Under the pieces are notes generated by a model. That model was not told the origin of the DNA. It saw nothing but the letters and a program-made list of their open reading frames with translations, and did not search any database. The position numbers were made by a program, and so were the translations under genes. Source: Desulfuromusa kysingii (lineage in GTDB: Bacteria > Desulfobacterota > Desulfuromonadia > Desulfuromonadales > Geopsychrobacteraceae). Taken from it: 64,000 nt of DNA. Below, in pieces: positions 1-7,996 of the stretch. Location of the stretch: the NCBI RefSeq assembly GCF_900107645.1, contig NZ_FNQN01000002.1, positions 409,231 to 473,230 on the forward strand, read 5' to 3'. Each line of letters begins with the position of its first letter. Position 1 is the stretch's first letter.

Positions 1-131
1 AGATGCCCTCCTTCTGCAAAAAGCGCAGCAAGCCGCTTCGCCAGAAGGACTAACTCATGACTTTGCTCACGACTGAAACGCTCTAGCAGTCCAATCGTCT
101 GCTGACATGCAGCAGATATTCTCTGGTTCAT
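1..131 (-). CDS. SIS-domain sugar isomerase, N-terminal part only (GmhA-like)
   Basis: This gene runs off the left edge; only the first 43 codons are visible. The start is ATG at 131 with GGAG a few bases upstream. The peptide begins MNQRISAACQQTIGLLERFS and continues as an amphipathic helix ending LAALFAEGGH. That resembles the N-terminal helix that leads into the glycine-rich loop of phosphoheptose isomerases (GmhA) and related SIS proteins. If so, it would act on sedoheptulose 7-phosphate in lipopolysaccharide core synthesis. DiaA-like proteins share this fold, and the diagnostic loop is outside the window, so the exact family is open. Confidence 0.5.
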   Translation of the reverse strand, partial: MNQRISAACQQTIGLLERFSREQSHELVLLAKRLAALFAEGGH

Positions 132-235
132 TTTTATCTCCATCATAAAATAGAACGGCAATAGCCCCCCAGCCAACAGGCATGATATGAGGCCATCCCA
201 TCACTGTCAAGCAGGAGGAATAAAGTGATTACATC

Positions 236-263
236 TTGATTTTCCTCCAAATTTGTATATATT
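236..263 (+). promoter_or_regulatory. candidate sigma-70 promoter of the thioredoxin gene
   Basis: TTGATT (236-241) and TATATT (258-263) are separated by 16 bases, within the range of a housekeeping promoter. The predicted start lies about 65 bases upstream of the thioredoxin ATG. A second possible -35 (TTGACG near 291) has no good -10 at the right distance. This is a match by eye only. Confidence 0.35.
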
Positions 264-336
264 GAAGAATTGAACATTTTCTTGACGATATGTCTTACTC
301 AATGACACCCAAATAATGTAAAAGGAGAAATAAGTA

Positions 337-666
337 ATGGCTAGTGATAAAGTATTCACATTCACCGACGCACAATTTGATGCTGATGTTTTAAAATCAG
401 AAACTCCTGTTCTGGTTGATTTCTGGGCAACTTGGTGTGCCCCTTGTAAAGCAATTGCACCAGTTCTGGATCAGATCGCCGATGAATTTGATGGTCAAAT
501 AAAAATTGGCAAGGTCAATGTCGATGAGAATCCGACAACTCCAGGGCAATATGGCGTCCGCGGTATTCCTACAATGATCCTGTTTAAAGGTGGAGAAATC
601 GTTGATCAACTGGTCGGCGCTGTACCTAAAAAACAAATCGAAGCACTACTGCAAAAAGCGTTATAA
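337..666 (+). CDS. trxA: thioredoxin
   Basis: A 109-residue single-domain thioredoxin, the usual family length. It reduces disulfides in cytoplasmic proteins with electrons from thioredoxin reductase. The redox motif is W33-C34-A35-P36-C37, with alanine in place of the commoner glycine, preceded by the conserved VDFWA strand. The cis-proline loop is G76-I77-P78-T79. There is no signal peptide, so the protein is cytoplasmic. ATG at 337 follows AAGGAG at a normal distance. The gene stands alone and ends in a strong hairpin shared with the convergent gene. The Bcp peroxiredoxin at 14106 is a likely client of this or another thioredoxin. Confidence 0.95.
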   Translation: MASDKVFTFTDAQFDADVLKSETPVLVDFWATWCAPCKAIAPVLDQIADEFDGQIKIGKVNVDENPTTPGQYGVRGIPTMILFKGGEIVDQLVGAVPKKQIEALLQKAL

Positions 667-673
667 GCGTATA

Positions 674-708
674 AACCCAACGGGCCCCTTGAAGAGGCCC
701 GTTGGGTT
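674..708. terminator. bidirectional hairpin between convergent genes
   Basis: A perfect 13-bp stem (674-686 with 696-708, AACCCAACGGGCC and its complement) encloses a 9-base loop. It lies just after trxA and just before the stop of the minus-strand DUF4124 gene, so it can serve both. There is no strong T-run on either side. Confidence 0.75.
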
Positions 709-711
709 CAA

Positions 712-1233
712 CTAATCAGCAATCTCATCAAGCCAAGAATTCATTTTCTCCTCTTCTTGCCACGACATTTTCTCGTCACTCATCTCTGCCAACAACTGCT
801 GCTTATCTGCACGGACTTTTTCTATCAATTGATTGGCTTCTGCTATGATGCCTCGCGAACGATAGCTCCAACGCCGGTTGGCACGGCTTTTTTCTTCCAC
901 CGCATAATTGTACTGCTTCGCTAACTGTTCTGCGCGTTGCAGCAGATTCTCCACACGTTCTTTTTGTTGCTGCTGTGCCATCTCAACGTCATGAACTTCC
1001 TGCTCAAACTCAGCACTTACTCCTGGTGAAACTTTTTGAGCCGGGACATAATTCAGATTATCGGGATCTTCCGTTTCAACGACCTTCACCTTACCGCGAC
1101 ATTCCTCAGGAAGCGCCTGTAGATTGTCACTCATATAGAGTCGACCCTGCTTATCACGACAAGAATATGTCGTTGCTTGCGCTGTCACGCTGATAAACAT
1201 CATAACCAGCAACAAAGACAAAAACTTTACCAT
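712..1233 (-). CDS. periplasmic DUF4124 domain protein with coiled coil
   Basis: A 173-residue protein of unknown function. The start at 1233 is chosen because AGGAGG lies five bases upstream; a longer frame would run into the preceding dtd gene. Residues 1-20 (MVKFLSLLLVMMFISVTAQA) form a clear signal peptide. Residues about 22-50 (YSCRDKQGRLYMSD, then a second Cys) match the DUF4124 pattern, a short domain often found at the N terminus of secreted proteobacterial proteins. The rest is a Gln/Glu-rich helix (QQQQKERVENLLQRAEQL) that should form a coiled coil. The protein is probably periplasmic or envelope-attached. Its partner is not evident. Confidence 0.75.
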   Translation of the reverse strand: MVKFLSLLLVMMFISVTAQATTYSCRDKQGRLYMSDNLQALPEECRGKVKVVETEDPDNLNYVPAQKVSPGVSAEFEQEVHDVEMAQQQQKERVENLLQRAEQLAKQYNYAVEEKSRANRRWSYRSRGIIAEANQLIEKVRADKQQLLAEMSDEKMSWQEEEKMNSWLDEIAD

Positions 1234-1243
1234 CATCTCCTCC

Positions 1244-1693
1244 TTAAAAGTTTCGATGACTATCAAGCAGAATGGTGACAGGTCCATCATTGATCAGGTC
1301 GACCGCCATGTCGGCCTGAAATTGACCTGTTTGGACTTTAACTCCTCGCCCCTTTAACTGCGCCACAAAATAATCACAAAGGGGAGCAGCTATTTCCGGT
1401 AACGCGGCAGCAGAAAATCCGGGCCGACGCCCTTTGCGACAATCGGCCAGCAAAGTAAATTGTGACACAACCAACACCTCACCAGCACAATCAAGAACAG
1501 AAAGATTCATCTTTTCCGCCGAGTCTTCAAAAATTCTCAACCGGGCTGTTTTCTCTGCAAGATATTCCGCATCTCGCTGATCATCACCGACTTCCACCCC
1601 CAGAAGCACCAACAAACCAGATCCAATTGCTGCAATCTGGACATCATCAACGGTCACCCCGGCACGGTTCACTCTCTGGATAACAGCACGCAT
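1244..1693 (-). CDS. dtd: D-aminoacyl-tRNA deacylase
   Basis: At 149 residues this is a standard-length DTD. The enzyme hydrolyses D-amino acids, and glycine wrongly attached to tRNA-Ala, from tRNA in the cytoplasm. The two family signatures are present: S77-Q78-F79-T80 and the cross-subunit Gly-cisPro loop N135-D136-G137-P138-V139-T140. The N terminus MRAVIQRV is typical. The gene follows the HAD nucleotidase by one base and precedes the DUF4124 gene, suggesting one transcript with dapF. No irregularity was seen. Confidence 0.95.
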   Translation of the reverse strand: MRAVIQRVNRAGVTVDDVQIAAIGSGLLVLLGVEVGDDQRDAEYLAEKTARLRIFEDSAEKMNLSVLDCAGEVLVVSQFTLLADCRKGRRPGFSAAALPEIAAPLCDYFVAQLKGRGVKVQTGQFQADMAVDLINDGPVTILLDSHRNF

Positions 1694-1694
1694 T

Positions 1695-2342
1695 TCAGGC
1701 CCTCAACCAATCGTCAACTAATTCACCGATATCTGCTGAGCGCTCCAGTTGTGCATCAACATAATCGCACCTCGGGGCAAGAGAACAACCTGATCCGACA
1801 AGCACTGTTTTCATTCCAAACTCTTTTGCCATTTTCAGGTTTTGTAGCTGATCTTCTACCATAATACACTGCTCCCCCGACAGTTCCAGTTCGTCCAGAA
1901 TCTGCTGATAAGGGCCGGGATTCGGCTTTGGTTGGTAAGCGGCGGTGCGAATATCAAAAACTCCAGCGAATAAACCATCCAGGCCAAGAGCCGTCACCAC
2001 GCGATCCACATGACAGCGTGAACCATTAGTAAAGACATAACTTGGCAAGCGGAGATTACTTAATGTCTGTCGTAGCGCAAGATCAAGAGAGAGCTTGGAA
2101 CTGACATCAACCGCATGCACATAATTAAGATAATCTTCGGGATCCACACCATGATAACGGATCAACCCCTGTAATGTTGCACCGTAATCTTCCCAGTAGC
2201 GCCGTCGCAAACCATCGACATCTGCAGGGTCAATCGCAACCACTTCTTCCATGTAACGATTGATCCGCACATCGATCAAGGAAAAGATATCTCGCTCTGC
2301 TGGATACAGAGTGTTATCCAGATCAAACAAAACTGCCTGCAT
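1695..2342 (-). CDS. HAD-family pyrimidine 5'-nucleotidase-like phosphatase
   Basis: A HAD phosphatase of 215 residues from ATG 2342. Motif I is FDLDNTLYP with the nucleophile Asp near residue 7. Motif II is FTNGS, the motif III lysine lies in [10 protein letters not shown], and motif IV is VEDQLQNL. The LDNTLYP start and the KPxxxxY stretch are characteristic of the pyrimidine 5'-nucleotidase (SDT1-like) subgroup, which releases phosphate from UMP/CMP-like nucleotides. The substrate here is inferred. An alternative ATG at 2366 would overlap the end of dapF by 14 bases, so the start is not certain. Confidence 0.8.
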   Translation of the reverse strand: MQAVLFDLDNTLYPAERDIFSLIDVRINRYMEEVVAIDPADVDGLRRRYWEDYGATLQGLIRYHGVDPEDYLNYVHAVDVSSKLSLDLALRQTLSNLRLPSYVFTNGSRCHVDRVVTALGLDGLFAGVFDIRTAAYQPKPNPGPYQQILDELELSGEQCIMVEDQLQNLKMAKEFGMKTVLVGSGCSLAPRCDYVDAQLERSADIGELVDDWLRA

Positions 2343-2352
2343 TGCTGTCTTC

Positions 2353-3192
2353 TTATTTGGGATCATAATTTCCGCTAAAGACCTCAACAGCCGGGCCAAG
2401 CATCATCACTGGGCCATTTTCCAACCATTCCAACTCCAAGTCACCACCGCGCAGATGATTAAGAATCTTCCGCGTTGTGCGACCAGTCAAAACCCCCGCA
2501 ACAGTGACAGCCGAAGCTCCGGTCCCACAGGCAAGGGTCTCACCAGAGCCACGTTCCCAAGTTCGCTGAATCACTTCTGATGGACTAAGAACCTGGACAA
2601 ATTCAACATTGATCCGCTCAGGAAACCAGGCATGGTTTTCAATCAACGGGCCGATCCTGTCAACCGGAAACGACTCAACCTCATCGACAAAAATAACGGC
2701 ATGAGGATTGCCCATGGAGACACAGGTGACCTCATATTGTTGGCTATCAACGGCCAGAGAGATTGATACGGCTTGCTCCAATTCAGGACCGGACATGGGA
2801 ATATCGCCCCGTCTTAATCCGGGAGCGCCCATATTGACCTGAACTCGATCCACCAACCCTGAAGGTCCCGTACGCATAAGTAACGACCGGAGACCGCTAC
2901 CTGTTTCTACACTGATATCCAGTTTTTCAACCAGTCCGTGATCGTAGGCATACTTGGCAACACATCGGATCCCATTCCCACACATCTCCCCTTCGCTCCC
3001 ATCCAGATTAAACATCCGCATGCGCACATCCGCAAATTTTGAAGGGAGGATAAGAATCAGCCCGTCAGCGCCGATTCCAAACTGTCGATGGCTGACCTGA
3101 CGTGCCAATGTTGCAGGGTCATCAACCCGCTCTTCAAAGCCATTCACATAGACATAGTCATTTCCAGCCCCGTGCATTTTTGTGAACTTCAT
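2353..3192 (-). CDS. dapF: diaminopimelate epimerase
   Basis: A 279-residue enzyme that converts LL- to meso-diaminopimelate for lysine and peptidoglycan synthesis. It is cofactor-independent and uses two cysteines. Both are present: C71 in EMCGNGIRC and C222 in [11 protein letters not shown]. The N-terminal GAGNDYVYV segment is also typical. ATG 3192 follows GGGGAG. It heads a minus-strand run with the HAD phosphatase, dtd and the DUF4124 gene. Confidence 0.96.
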   Translation of the reverse strand: MKFTKMHGAGNDYVYVNGFEERVDDPATLARQVSHRQFGIGADGLILILPSKFADVRMRMFNLDGSEGEMCGNGIRCVAKYAYDHGLVEKLDISVETGSGLRSLLMRTGPSGLVDRVQVNMGAPGLRRGDIPMSGPELEQAVSISLAVDSQQYEVTCVSMGNPHAVIFVDEVESFPVDRIGPLIENHAWFPERINVEFVQVLSPSEVIQRTWERGSGETLACGTGASAVTVAGVLTGRTTRKILNHLRGGDLELEWLENGPVMMLGPAVEVFSGNYDPK

Positions 3193-3303
3193 GATTTCTC
3201 CCCGGAAACGGTTGTGATAGATGATCTTCCAGTACTATAATTCAGTAGAAGCGATGGACTCAACAGATTAGTTATCATAGCAGATATCTCCAAGGAGACC
3301 GTT

Positions 3304-3930
3304 TTGAAGAATGCTACTTTTAAAATCATTCAGCTCCATGCCAGTGAGATGGATAATTTCTCTTACTTGATCTACTGTCCGAAGACATTACGCGGGGCAG
3401 CTGTCGACCCGTCAATGCGCCCTGAATTACTTCTGGACGCAATCAAGAAGCACGCGATTCAATTAGAGTTCCTCCTCAACACCCATGGACATGCTGATCA
3501 TATCTCAGGCAATAAACTCATTTTGGATCACACGGGAGCCAAACTGGCTGCGCACCCTGCTGACATGCCAACAGCCGATATCCTCCTTGCAGAGGGGTCT
3601 GAAATTGTGCTGGGAGAGGGGACTATTGAGGTCATGCACACCCCAGGACATACTCCAGGCTCTGTGGTGTTTAAAACTGACCAACAGATCATCACTGGAG
3701 ACACCTTGTTTGTGAGTCGCTGCGGTCGCGCAGATCTACCGGGAAGTGATGTTGTCGCGCTCTATCAGAGCTTACAACGATTAAAAAAGTTGCCGGAAGA
3801 GACCAGAATCTACCCTGGCCACAATTATGGTCCCACCCCAACGTCAACCATTGGTTGGGAATTAAAAAATAATGAGTATTTAAAATGTCCAGATTTACAA
3901 AGTTTTACCACCTTGCGCCTTGGGGGATGA
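3304..3930 (+). CDS. metallo-beta-lactamase-fold hydrolase (glyoxalase II / YcbL-like)
   Basis: A 208-residue cytoplasmic hydrolase. The start is TTG at 3304, six bases after AAGGAG. Metal ligands are H61-G-H63-A-D65-H66, H116 in TPGHTPGS, D133 in TGDTLF and H172 in YPGHNYG, so a two-metal site is complete. The GRADLPGSD segment is shared by type II glyoxalase and persulfide-dioxygenase-like members. The protein is shorter than true GloB, as in the YcbL group, so the thioester substrate cannot be fixed. It stands alone and converges on the RDD gene with a 6-base gap. Confidence 0.85.
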   Translation: MKNATFKIIQLHASEMDNFSYLIYCPKTLRGAAVDPSMRPELLLDAIKKHAIQLEFLLNTHGHADHISGNKLILDHTGAKLAAHPADMPTADILLAEGSEIVLGEGTIEVMHTPGHTPGSVVFKTDQQIITGDTLFVSRCGRADLPGSDVVALYQSLQRLKKLPEETRIYPGHNYGPTPTSTIGWELKNNEYLKCPDLQSFTTLRLGG

Positions 3931-3936
3931 GAACCG

Positions 3937-5286
3937 TTAGACCTCCACAGGTAAGTGACGCAAAACAACAACCCGTGTCCCAGCCAGCCGATCATTCCAG
4001 CCCCGACGTTCGGGACTGGTCAATACCAGCAAATATCCAAGCCCCACCGGAATCAATTGAAACAGACCGCCGACGCTGCGTAAAAAAGCTTGGGAGAAAA
4101 TCAGAGTCCCTCCATCAATGGCTTCAACACGTAATCCAGCCAACATCTTTCCCGGTGTTTGCCCGGTGAGAAAGTGGAACAGGGTAAAGTAACCAAAAGC
4201 CAGAAAAAACAGCACCAGAAAATAAGGGACAGAGAGATCTACCATAGTTTCCAGAGAAGGGAACAAGCGGGTTTTTTCGGTCGACATCGCCGCTTCTGCA
4301 GCCACAACAAAACTGATCCCAACAACCAGCAGGATAACAGCATCAACGGCAAAAGCTCCGACACAGGAAGCCAATGAAGGATGTTGGCACCGGGAACGGG
4401 GCGCTCCATCAACAGCTGGAGCTGCAGGAACTACGGTAGAAAAATCATTCAGCCGATGACTAGACTCTTCTTCCAGAGAAGCCTCAACATCAATCGGCTC
4501 TTCGAGAGAAGGTGGGACCATCTCTGTCATCTCCAAGACGAAAATCTCCCCTTCCCCATCAGGGGCTAAAGAGGCATCTTTATCGATGGGCTTCGCAACA
4601 TCCTCAACAATTGAAACGTGAGGATTCTGTTTTTCAGAAGTTTTCAAGACAGACACCGGAGCCCCCACAGGCTGTGGAGACTCCGGTAAGTCAAAAGGGC
4701 GCGGAGGATCCTCCTTAGTCTCCGAAGGGTCAGGACTGACCGTACCTTTAGGTTCATCTTCGAAAGAAAAGTCACTATCTTCGGCAGCGCCGCTAACTTT
4801 GTCTGTCGGATCAAAACCAAAGTCATCCTCTAGTTCATCGTCGTCATCAGGCAAATCAAAAGAGAAGTCTTCTCCGGCCTCAGCTTCCGCAGCAGCCTTT
4901 TTATCTTTAGGAGCTTCAATTGTCTCTTCAACATCTTCTTCATCCGGAGCTTCTTCAAACAGCTCATCGAATGAGAGATCATCATCCTCAGCACTATCCC
5001 CCATAAAGTCAAAACCGAAATCATCACCATCGGTTCCATCGACGACAGGTTCTCGGCTTGGTGCACTCTCTGCTGCCGTCACTGTTCCGGTCGCTGCGGT
5101 CACTGCGGCATCAGCTGCAACACTGTCAAACTCAGGTTCTTCAGCACCACCAGAAACACTCATTTGTCCGGGAAACAGGACACTCTTGATGCCAAAGCTC
5201 TGTTTGAATTCAACCAGATCCTTACCGCATTTTTTGCAGCTATCAAGATGGTCAAAACTGTTGTAGCCACATTTAGGACATCTCAT
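3937..5286 (-). CDS. zinc-ribbon, acidic-linker, RDD-domain membrane protein
   Basis: A 449-residue protein in three parts. Residues 1-25 form a zinc ribbon (C3, C6, C17, C20). Residues about 55-300 are a low-complexity, strongly acidic linker rich in Asp, Glu, Ser and Ala. Residues about 310-440 form an RDD domain with three hydrophobic segments ending RRGWNDRLAGTRVVV. RDD proteins are poorly understood inner-membrane proteins, some linked to ion transport. The cytoplasmic zinc ribbon plus long acidic tether suggests protein binding at the membrane, which is inference. RBS AAGGAAAAG precedes the ATG. It lies upstream of nothing obviously related. Confidence 0.8.
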   Translation of the reverse strand: MRCPKCGYNSFDHLDSCKKCGKDLVEFKQSFGIKSVLFPGQMSVSGGAEEPEFDSVAADAAVTAATGTVTAAESAPSREPVVDGTDGDDFGFDFMGDSAEDDDLSFDELFEEAPDEEDVEETIEAPKDKKAAAEAEAGEDFSFDLPDDDDELEDDFGFDPTDKVSGAAEDSDFSFEDEPKGTVSPDPSETKEDPPRPFDLPESPQPVGAPVSVLKTSEKQNPHVSIVEDVAKPIDKDASLAPDGEGEIFVLEMTEMVPPSLEEPIDVEASLEEESSHRLNDFSTVVPAAPAVDGAPRSRCQHPSLASCVGAFAVDAVILLVVGISFVVAAEAAMSTEKTRLFPSLETMVDLSVPYFLVLFFLAFGYFTLFHFLTGQTPGKMLAGLRVEAIDGGTLIFSQAFLRSVGGLFQLIPVGLGYLLVLTSPERRGWNDRLAGTRVVVLRHLPVEV

Positions 5287-5325
5287 GACTTTTCCTTTCT
5301 TTTATACATAGTCACCTAAACCATG

Positions 5326-6051
5326 CTAGCCTGAAGCCAAATCCCCATAAAGATATTGTAAAATCGCCATTATCGCAAGTCCTGCCGTTTCAGTCCGCAG
5401 AATTCTAGGCCCGAGACTCACGGATTGATACCCTTGTTCCTGAGCTTGTTCAGCTTCCCGTTGACTAATGCCACCCTCAGGCCCGACCAAAACTGCAATC
5501 CTTTGCGGTAGAGATTGTGGTAGAACCTGTTGCAGAGGCACAGCACTCTCCTCCCAGAGCAACAACTTTAAATCTGCATCCACCGTTGATAATGCATTGG
5601 TCAATGTCGTATCTGCTGTAAGTTGCGGCAAATGATACTGTCGACATTGTCTGGCCGCCTCTTGAACAATCTTTTGCCAGCGCTCCAAACGTTTCTGCTT
5701 CCGGTCGGACTTCAAAGACCCAACACTCCGCTCCATGGGTGTCAGATGGAATTCATTCACCCCGAGTTCTGTCCCCTTTTGGAGAACCAACTCAAGCTTA
5801 TCTCCCTTGGGCAATCCCTGAATTAGGGTCAAAGAACACAAAGGGGCAGGACAAAGATCCACCTGTAAAATTTCAGCAGCGAAGTTCGCTCTTAAAATCG
5901 CCGTAGCAACCAAGCCAAAGCCATTAAAAAATTGAACTTTCTCCCCTGGATTTAATCGTAGGACAGTGTGCAGATGTCTTTTCAACTCTTTTGGCAAAGG
6001 GAGAACAGTACCACAGCACAATTCTGATTCAGGGAGATAAAAACAGCGCAT
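5326..6051 (-). CDS. rsmE: 16S rRNA m3U1498 methyltransferase
   Basis: A 241-residue SPOUT methyltransferase. It methylates N3 of U1498 in 16S rRNA on the small subunit with S-adenosylmethionine. The C-terminal knot is clear: VGPEGGISQREAEQA, then SLGPRILRTETAGLA. The N-terminal PUA-like domain begins MRCFYLP. It starts 9 bases after the stop of prmA, and these two genes are a common neighbour pair, so one operon for ribosome modification is likely. Confidence 0.94.
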   Translation of the reverse strand: MRCFYLPESELCCGTVLPLPKELKRHLHTVLRLNPGEKVQFFNGFGLVATAILRANFAAEILQVDLCPAPLCSLTLIQGLPKGDKLELVLQKGTELGVNEFHLTPMERSVGSLKSDRKQKRLERWQKIVQEAARQCRQYHLPQLTADTTLTNALSTVDADLKLLLWEESAVPLQQVLPQSLPQRIAVLVGPEGGISQREAEQAQEQGYQSVSLGPRILRTETAGLAIMAILQYLYGDLASG

Positions 6052-6060
6052 GGTATGTCT

Positions 6061-6981
6061 CTAAATAACTCTCTGCCCAGCCAGACAGACCCACTCATCT
6101 TGATAGCGACTGGGAATCATCTTTATAGGAAGTGCGGCAAAAGCCTCACGAACCAGAGCCTCTTTTTCAGTCAAGATCCCAGACAAGACCAACCAACCTC
6201 CTGGTCGTAAATGGTCCATAAATGCCAATTTGAGACGGATATTTTCTTCTGCCAGAATATTTGCAACGATTAAATCAAATTCAGACGTCAGTTCTTCCAA
6301 AGAGAGTTCGCTGACCTCTATCTTTTTGGTGTAGTTGTTTTTGTTAATATTCTCAAGGGCCACGGAACAAGCAACAGGGTCAATATCGTTAGCAACAATC
6401 TGGGGACAACCAAGAGCGGCCGCGCCTAAAGCCAATATTCCTGATCCCGTGCCAACATCAAGCATTGTCTGTGGAGGATTTGTGCGACTCAGTAATTCCG
6501 CTACCATTTCAAGACATAACTTGGTGGTCGCATGGGTTCCTGTCCCAAAAGCCATCCCAGGATCAATCTCAATAACAGCCTCGCTTCCGACTGGGATATA
6601 ATCTTCCCAACTGGGATGGATAACCAGTTTATCACCAATATGAAAAGCTGAAAAATTTTGTTTCCAATTTTCAGACCAGTCTTCCATCCGCACCGGCCCT
6701 CCCAACTGCATATCAATATCCTGATCCTTGAGTACGGGGATCTGTTTAAAAGCAGACATCAGCGAAGAGATCAAGTGTTCAGGATCAGAGACAGCGGGGA
6801 AATAAGTCTGGAGCGTGTAAATCGCAGCAGGATTCAAATCGTTGTCAGGAACAACAAAGGTGTCGAGAGAAACCGCATCAACAACAGTTCCAGAGCAACC
6901 AAAGTCGTCCAGAGCAGTCGTGACGAAATCGACAAGTTCACCTTTTACCTTAATCTCAATGACAATCCATTCATTTTTCAT
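6061..6981 (-). CDS. prmA: ribosomal protein L11 methyltransferase
   Basis: A 306-residue class I methyltransferase that trimethylates ribosomal protein L11. The SAM-binding loop is DVGTGSGILALGA, the acidic loop is VANDIDPVA, and the motif IV segment is DLIVANILAEE. The N-terminal substrate-recognition domain is present and the length is close to the family norm. RsmE follows. The upstream region is A/T-rich and the RBS is weak. Confidence 0.94.
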   Translation of the reverse strand: MKNEWIVIEIKVKGELVDFVTTALDDFGCSGTVVDAVSLDTFVVPDNDLNPAAIYTLQTYFPAVSDPEHLISSLMSAFKQIPVLKDQDIDMQLGGPVRMEDWSENWKQNFSAFHIGDKLVIHPSWEDYIPVGSEAVIEIDPGMAFGTGTHATTKLCLEMVAELLSRTNPPQTMLDVGTGSGILALGAAALGCPQIVANDIDPVACSVALENINKNNYTKKIEVSELSLEELTSEFDLIVANILAEENIRLKLAFMDHLRPGGWLVLSGILTEKEALVREAFAALPIKMIPSRYQDEWVCLAGQRVI

Positions 6982-7321
6982 ATTTAATAATTAACAGAAG
7001 CTATCACTTAAAAGCAACAAATAATCAGAGGTAAGACCCAAGCAGTTGTAAAATCTAAATATAAGGACTTCTCCAGAAAAGAATAATTAAAGAAAGATTA
7101 TTATTATCCTTGCACACTCTGTACGTCTCTGATAAAGTTGTTAAAATTTTCATGAGACTTCGCTAGTAAAAGTTAAAAAGGGGCTTATTTTACCTCTTTT
7201 TGTCCATTTACTGGCTTTCTTCATTTCGTTGAAGATAAAATAACAGTTCTGATATAACGAATTATGATGAATGCCATATTCTTAATGACATGTGGCAAAA
7301 TAAGTACAAAGGAGAAACACA
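6982..7321. other. intergenic region with divergent promoters
   Basis: A 340-base A/T-rich gap between the divergent prmA and response-regulator genes. It holds one candidate plus-strand promoter (listed separately) and a weak A-rich/T-rich hairpin (7176-7184 with 7193-7201, one mismatch). AAAGGAG lies just before the regulator ATG. I see no ORF, riboswitch or repeat here. Confidence 0.5.
7229..7258 (+). promoter_or_regulatory. candidate sigma-70 promoter of the CusRS-like pair
   Basis: TTGAAG (7229-7234) and TATAAC (7253-7258) are 18 bases apart, giving a start about 58 bases before the response-regulator ATG. No clear direct repeats that could serve as an OmpR-type operator were seen next to it. 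Confidence 0.4.
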
Positions 7322-7996
7322 ATGCACATCTTAGTTGTTGAAGATGAGAAAAAGGTCGCCAGCTTTATTAAAAGGGGACTCGAAGAGGAAGAGTTTACCG
7401 TTGACGTTGCTTACGATGGTGAAGATGGCATGCAGATGGCTATCGATTCACCCTACGATCTTATTCTTATGGATGTGATGCTCCCAAAAATAGATGGCTT
7501 AAGCGCAATCAAAGAACTACGCGAAAAAGGGATCTCAACACCGATTCTATGCTTGACGGCAAAGGACACTGTTGAAGATATTGTTTCTGGGCTCGACTCC
7601 GGGAGTGACGATTACCTGACTAAACCATTCGCCTTTGCTGAATTAATTGCCAGAGTCAGAGCTCTCATCCGCCGGGGATCACAAGATCGTGGGGCCGAGC
7701 TCTACTTCGCTGACTTGCGTCTAGATCCTGTCGGTCACAATGTCTGGCGTGGCGACAAAGAAATCGACCTGACTTCAAAAGAGTATGCCCTGCTGGAATA
7801 TTTCATGCGGAGCCCCAATCAGGTTCTTACCAGGACCATGATTGCAGAGCATGTCTGGGATTACACTTTCGACTCCTTCACCAATATCATTGATGTTTAT
7901 GTCAACTACCTGAGAAAGAAAATTGATCGGGATTTTGACAAAAAGTTGATTCATACTGTTCGTGGAGTTGGATACGTTTTAAAGGAGTCTGATTAA
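7322..7996 (+). CDS. OmpR/PhoB-family response regulator (CusR-like)
   Basis: A 224-residue regulator with an N-terminal receiver (acid pocket E7-D8, phospho-acceptor D51 in LILMDVMLP, lysine in DYLTKPF) and a C-terminal winged-helix domain (RGDKEIDLTSKEYALLEYF through HTVRGVGYVL). It should bind DNA as a dimer after phosphorylation by the kinase that starts on the next base. The sequence is most like heavy-metal sensor regulators (CusR/CopR). No metal-resistance gene lies nearby, so the signal is unknown. Confidence 0.9.
   Translation: MHILVVEDEKKVASFIKRGLEEEEFTVDVAYDGEDGMQMAIDSPYDLILMDVMLPKIDGLSAIKELREKGISTPILCLTAKDTVEDIVSGLDSGSDDYLTKPFAFAELIARVRALIRRGSQDRGAELYFADLRLDPVGHNVWRGDKEIDLTSKEYALLEYFMRSPNQVLTRTMIAEHVWDYTFDSFTNIIDVYVNYLRKKIDRDFDKKLIHTVRGVGYVLKESD

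Noticed and set aside
4799..5266. Serine/alanine-rich open frame on the plus strand
   Set aside because: It is the mirror of the acidic Asp/Glu linker of the RDD protein; the serine runs arise from GAT/GAA codons read in reverse.
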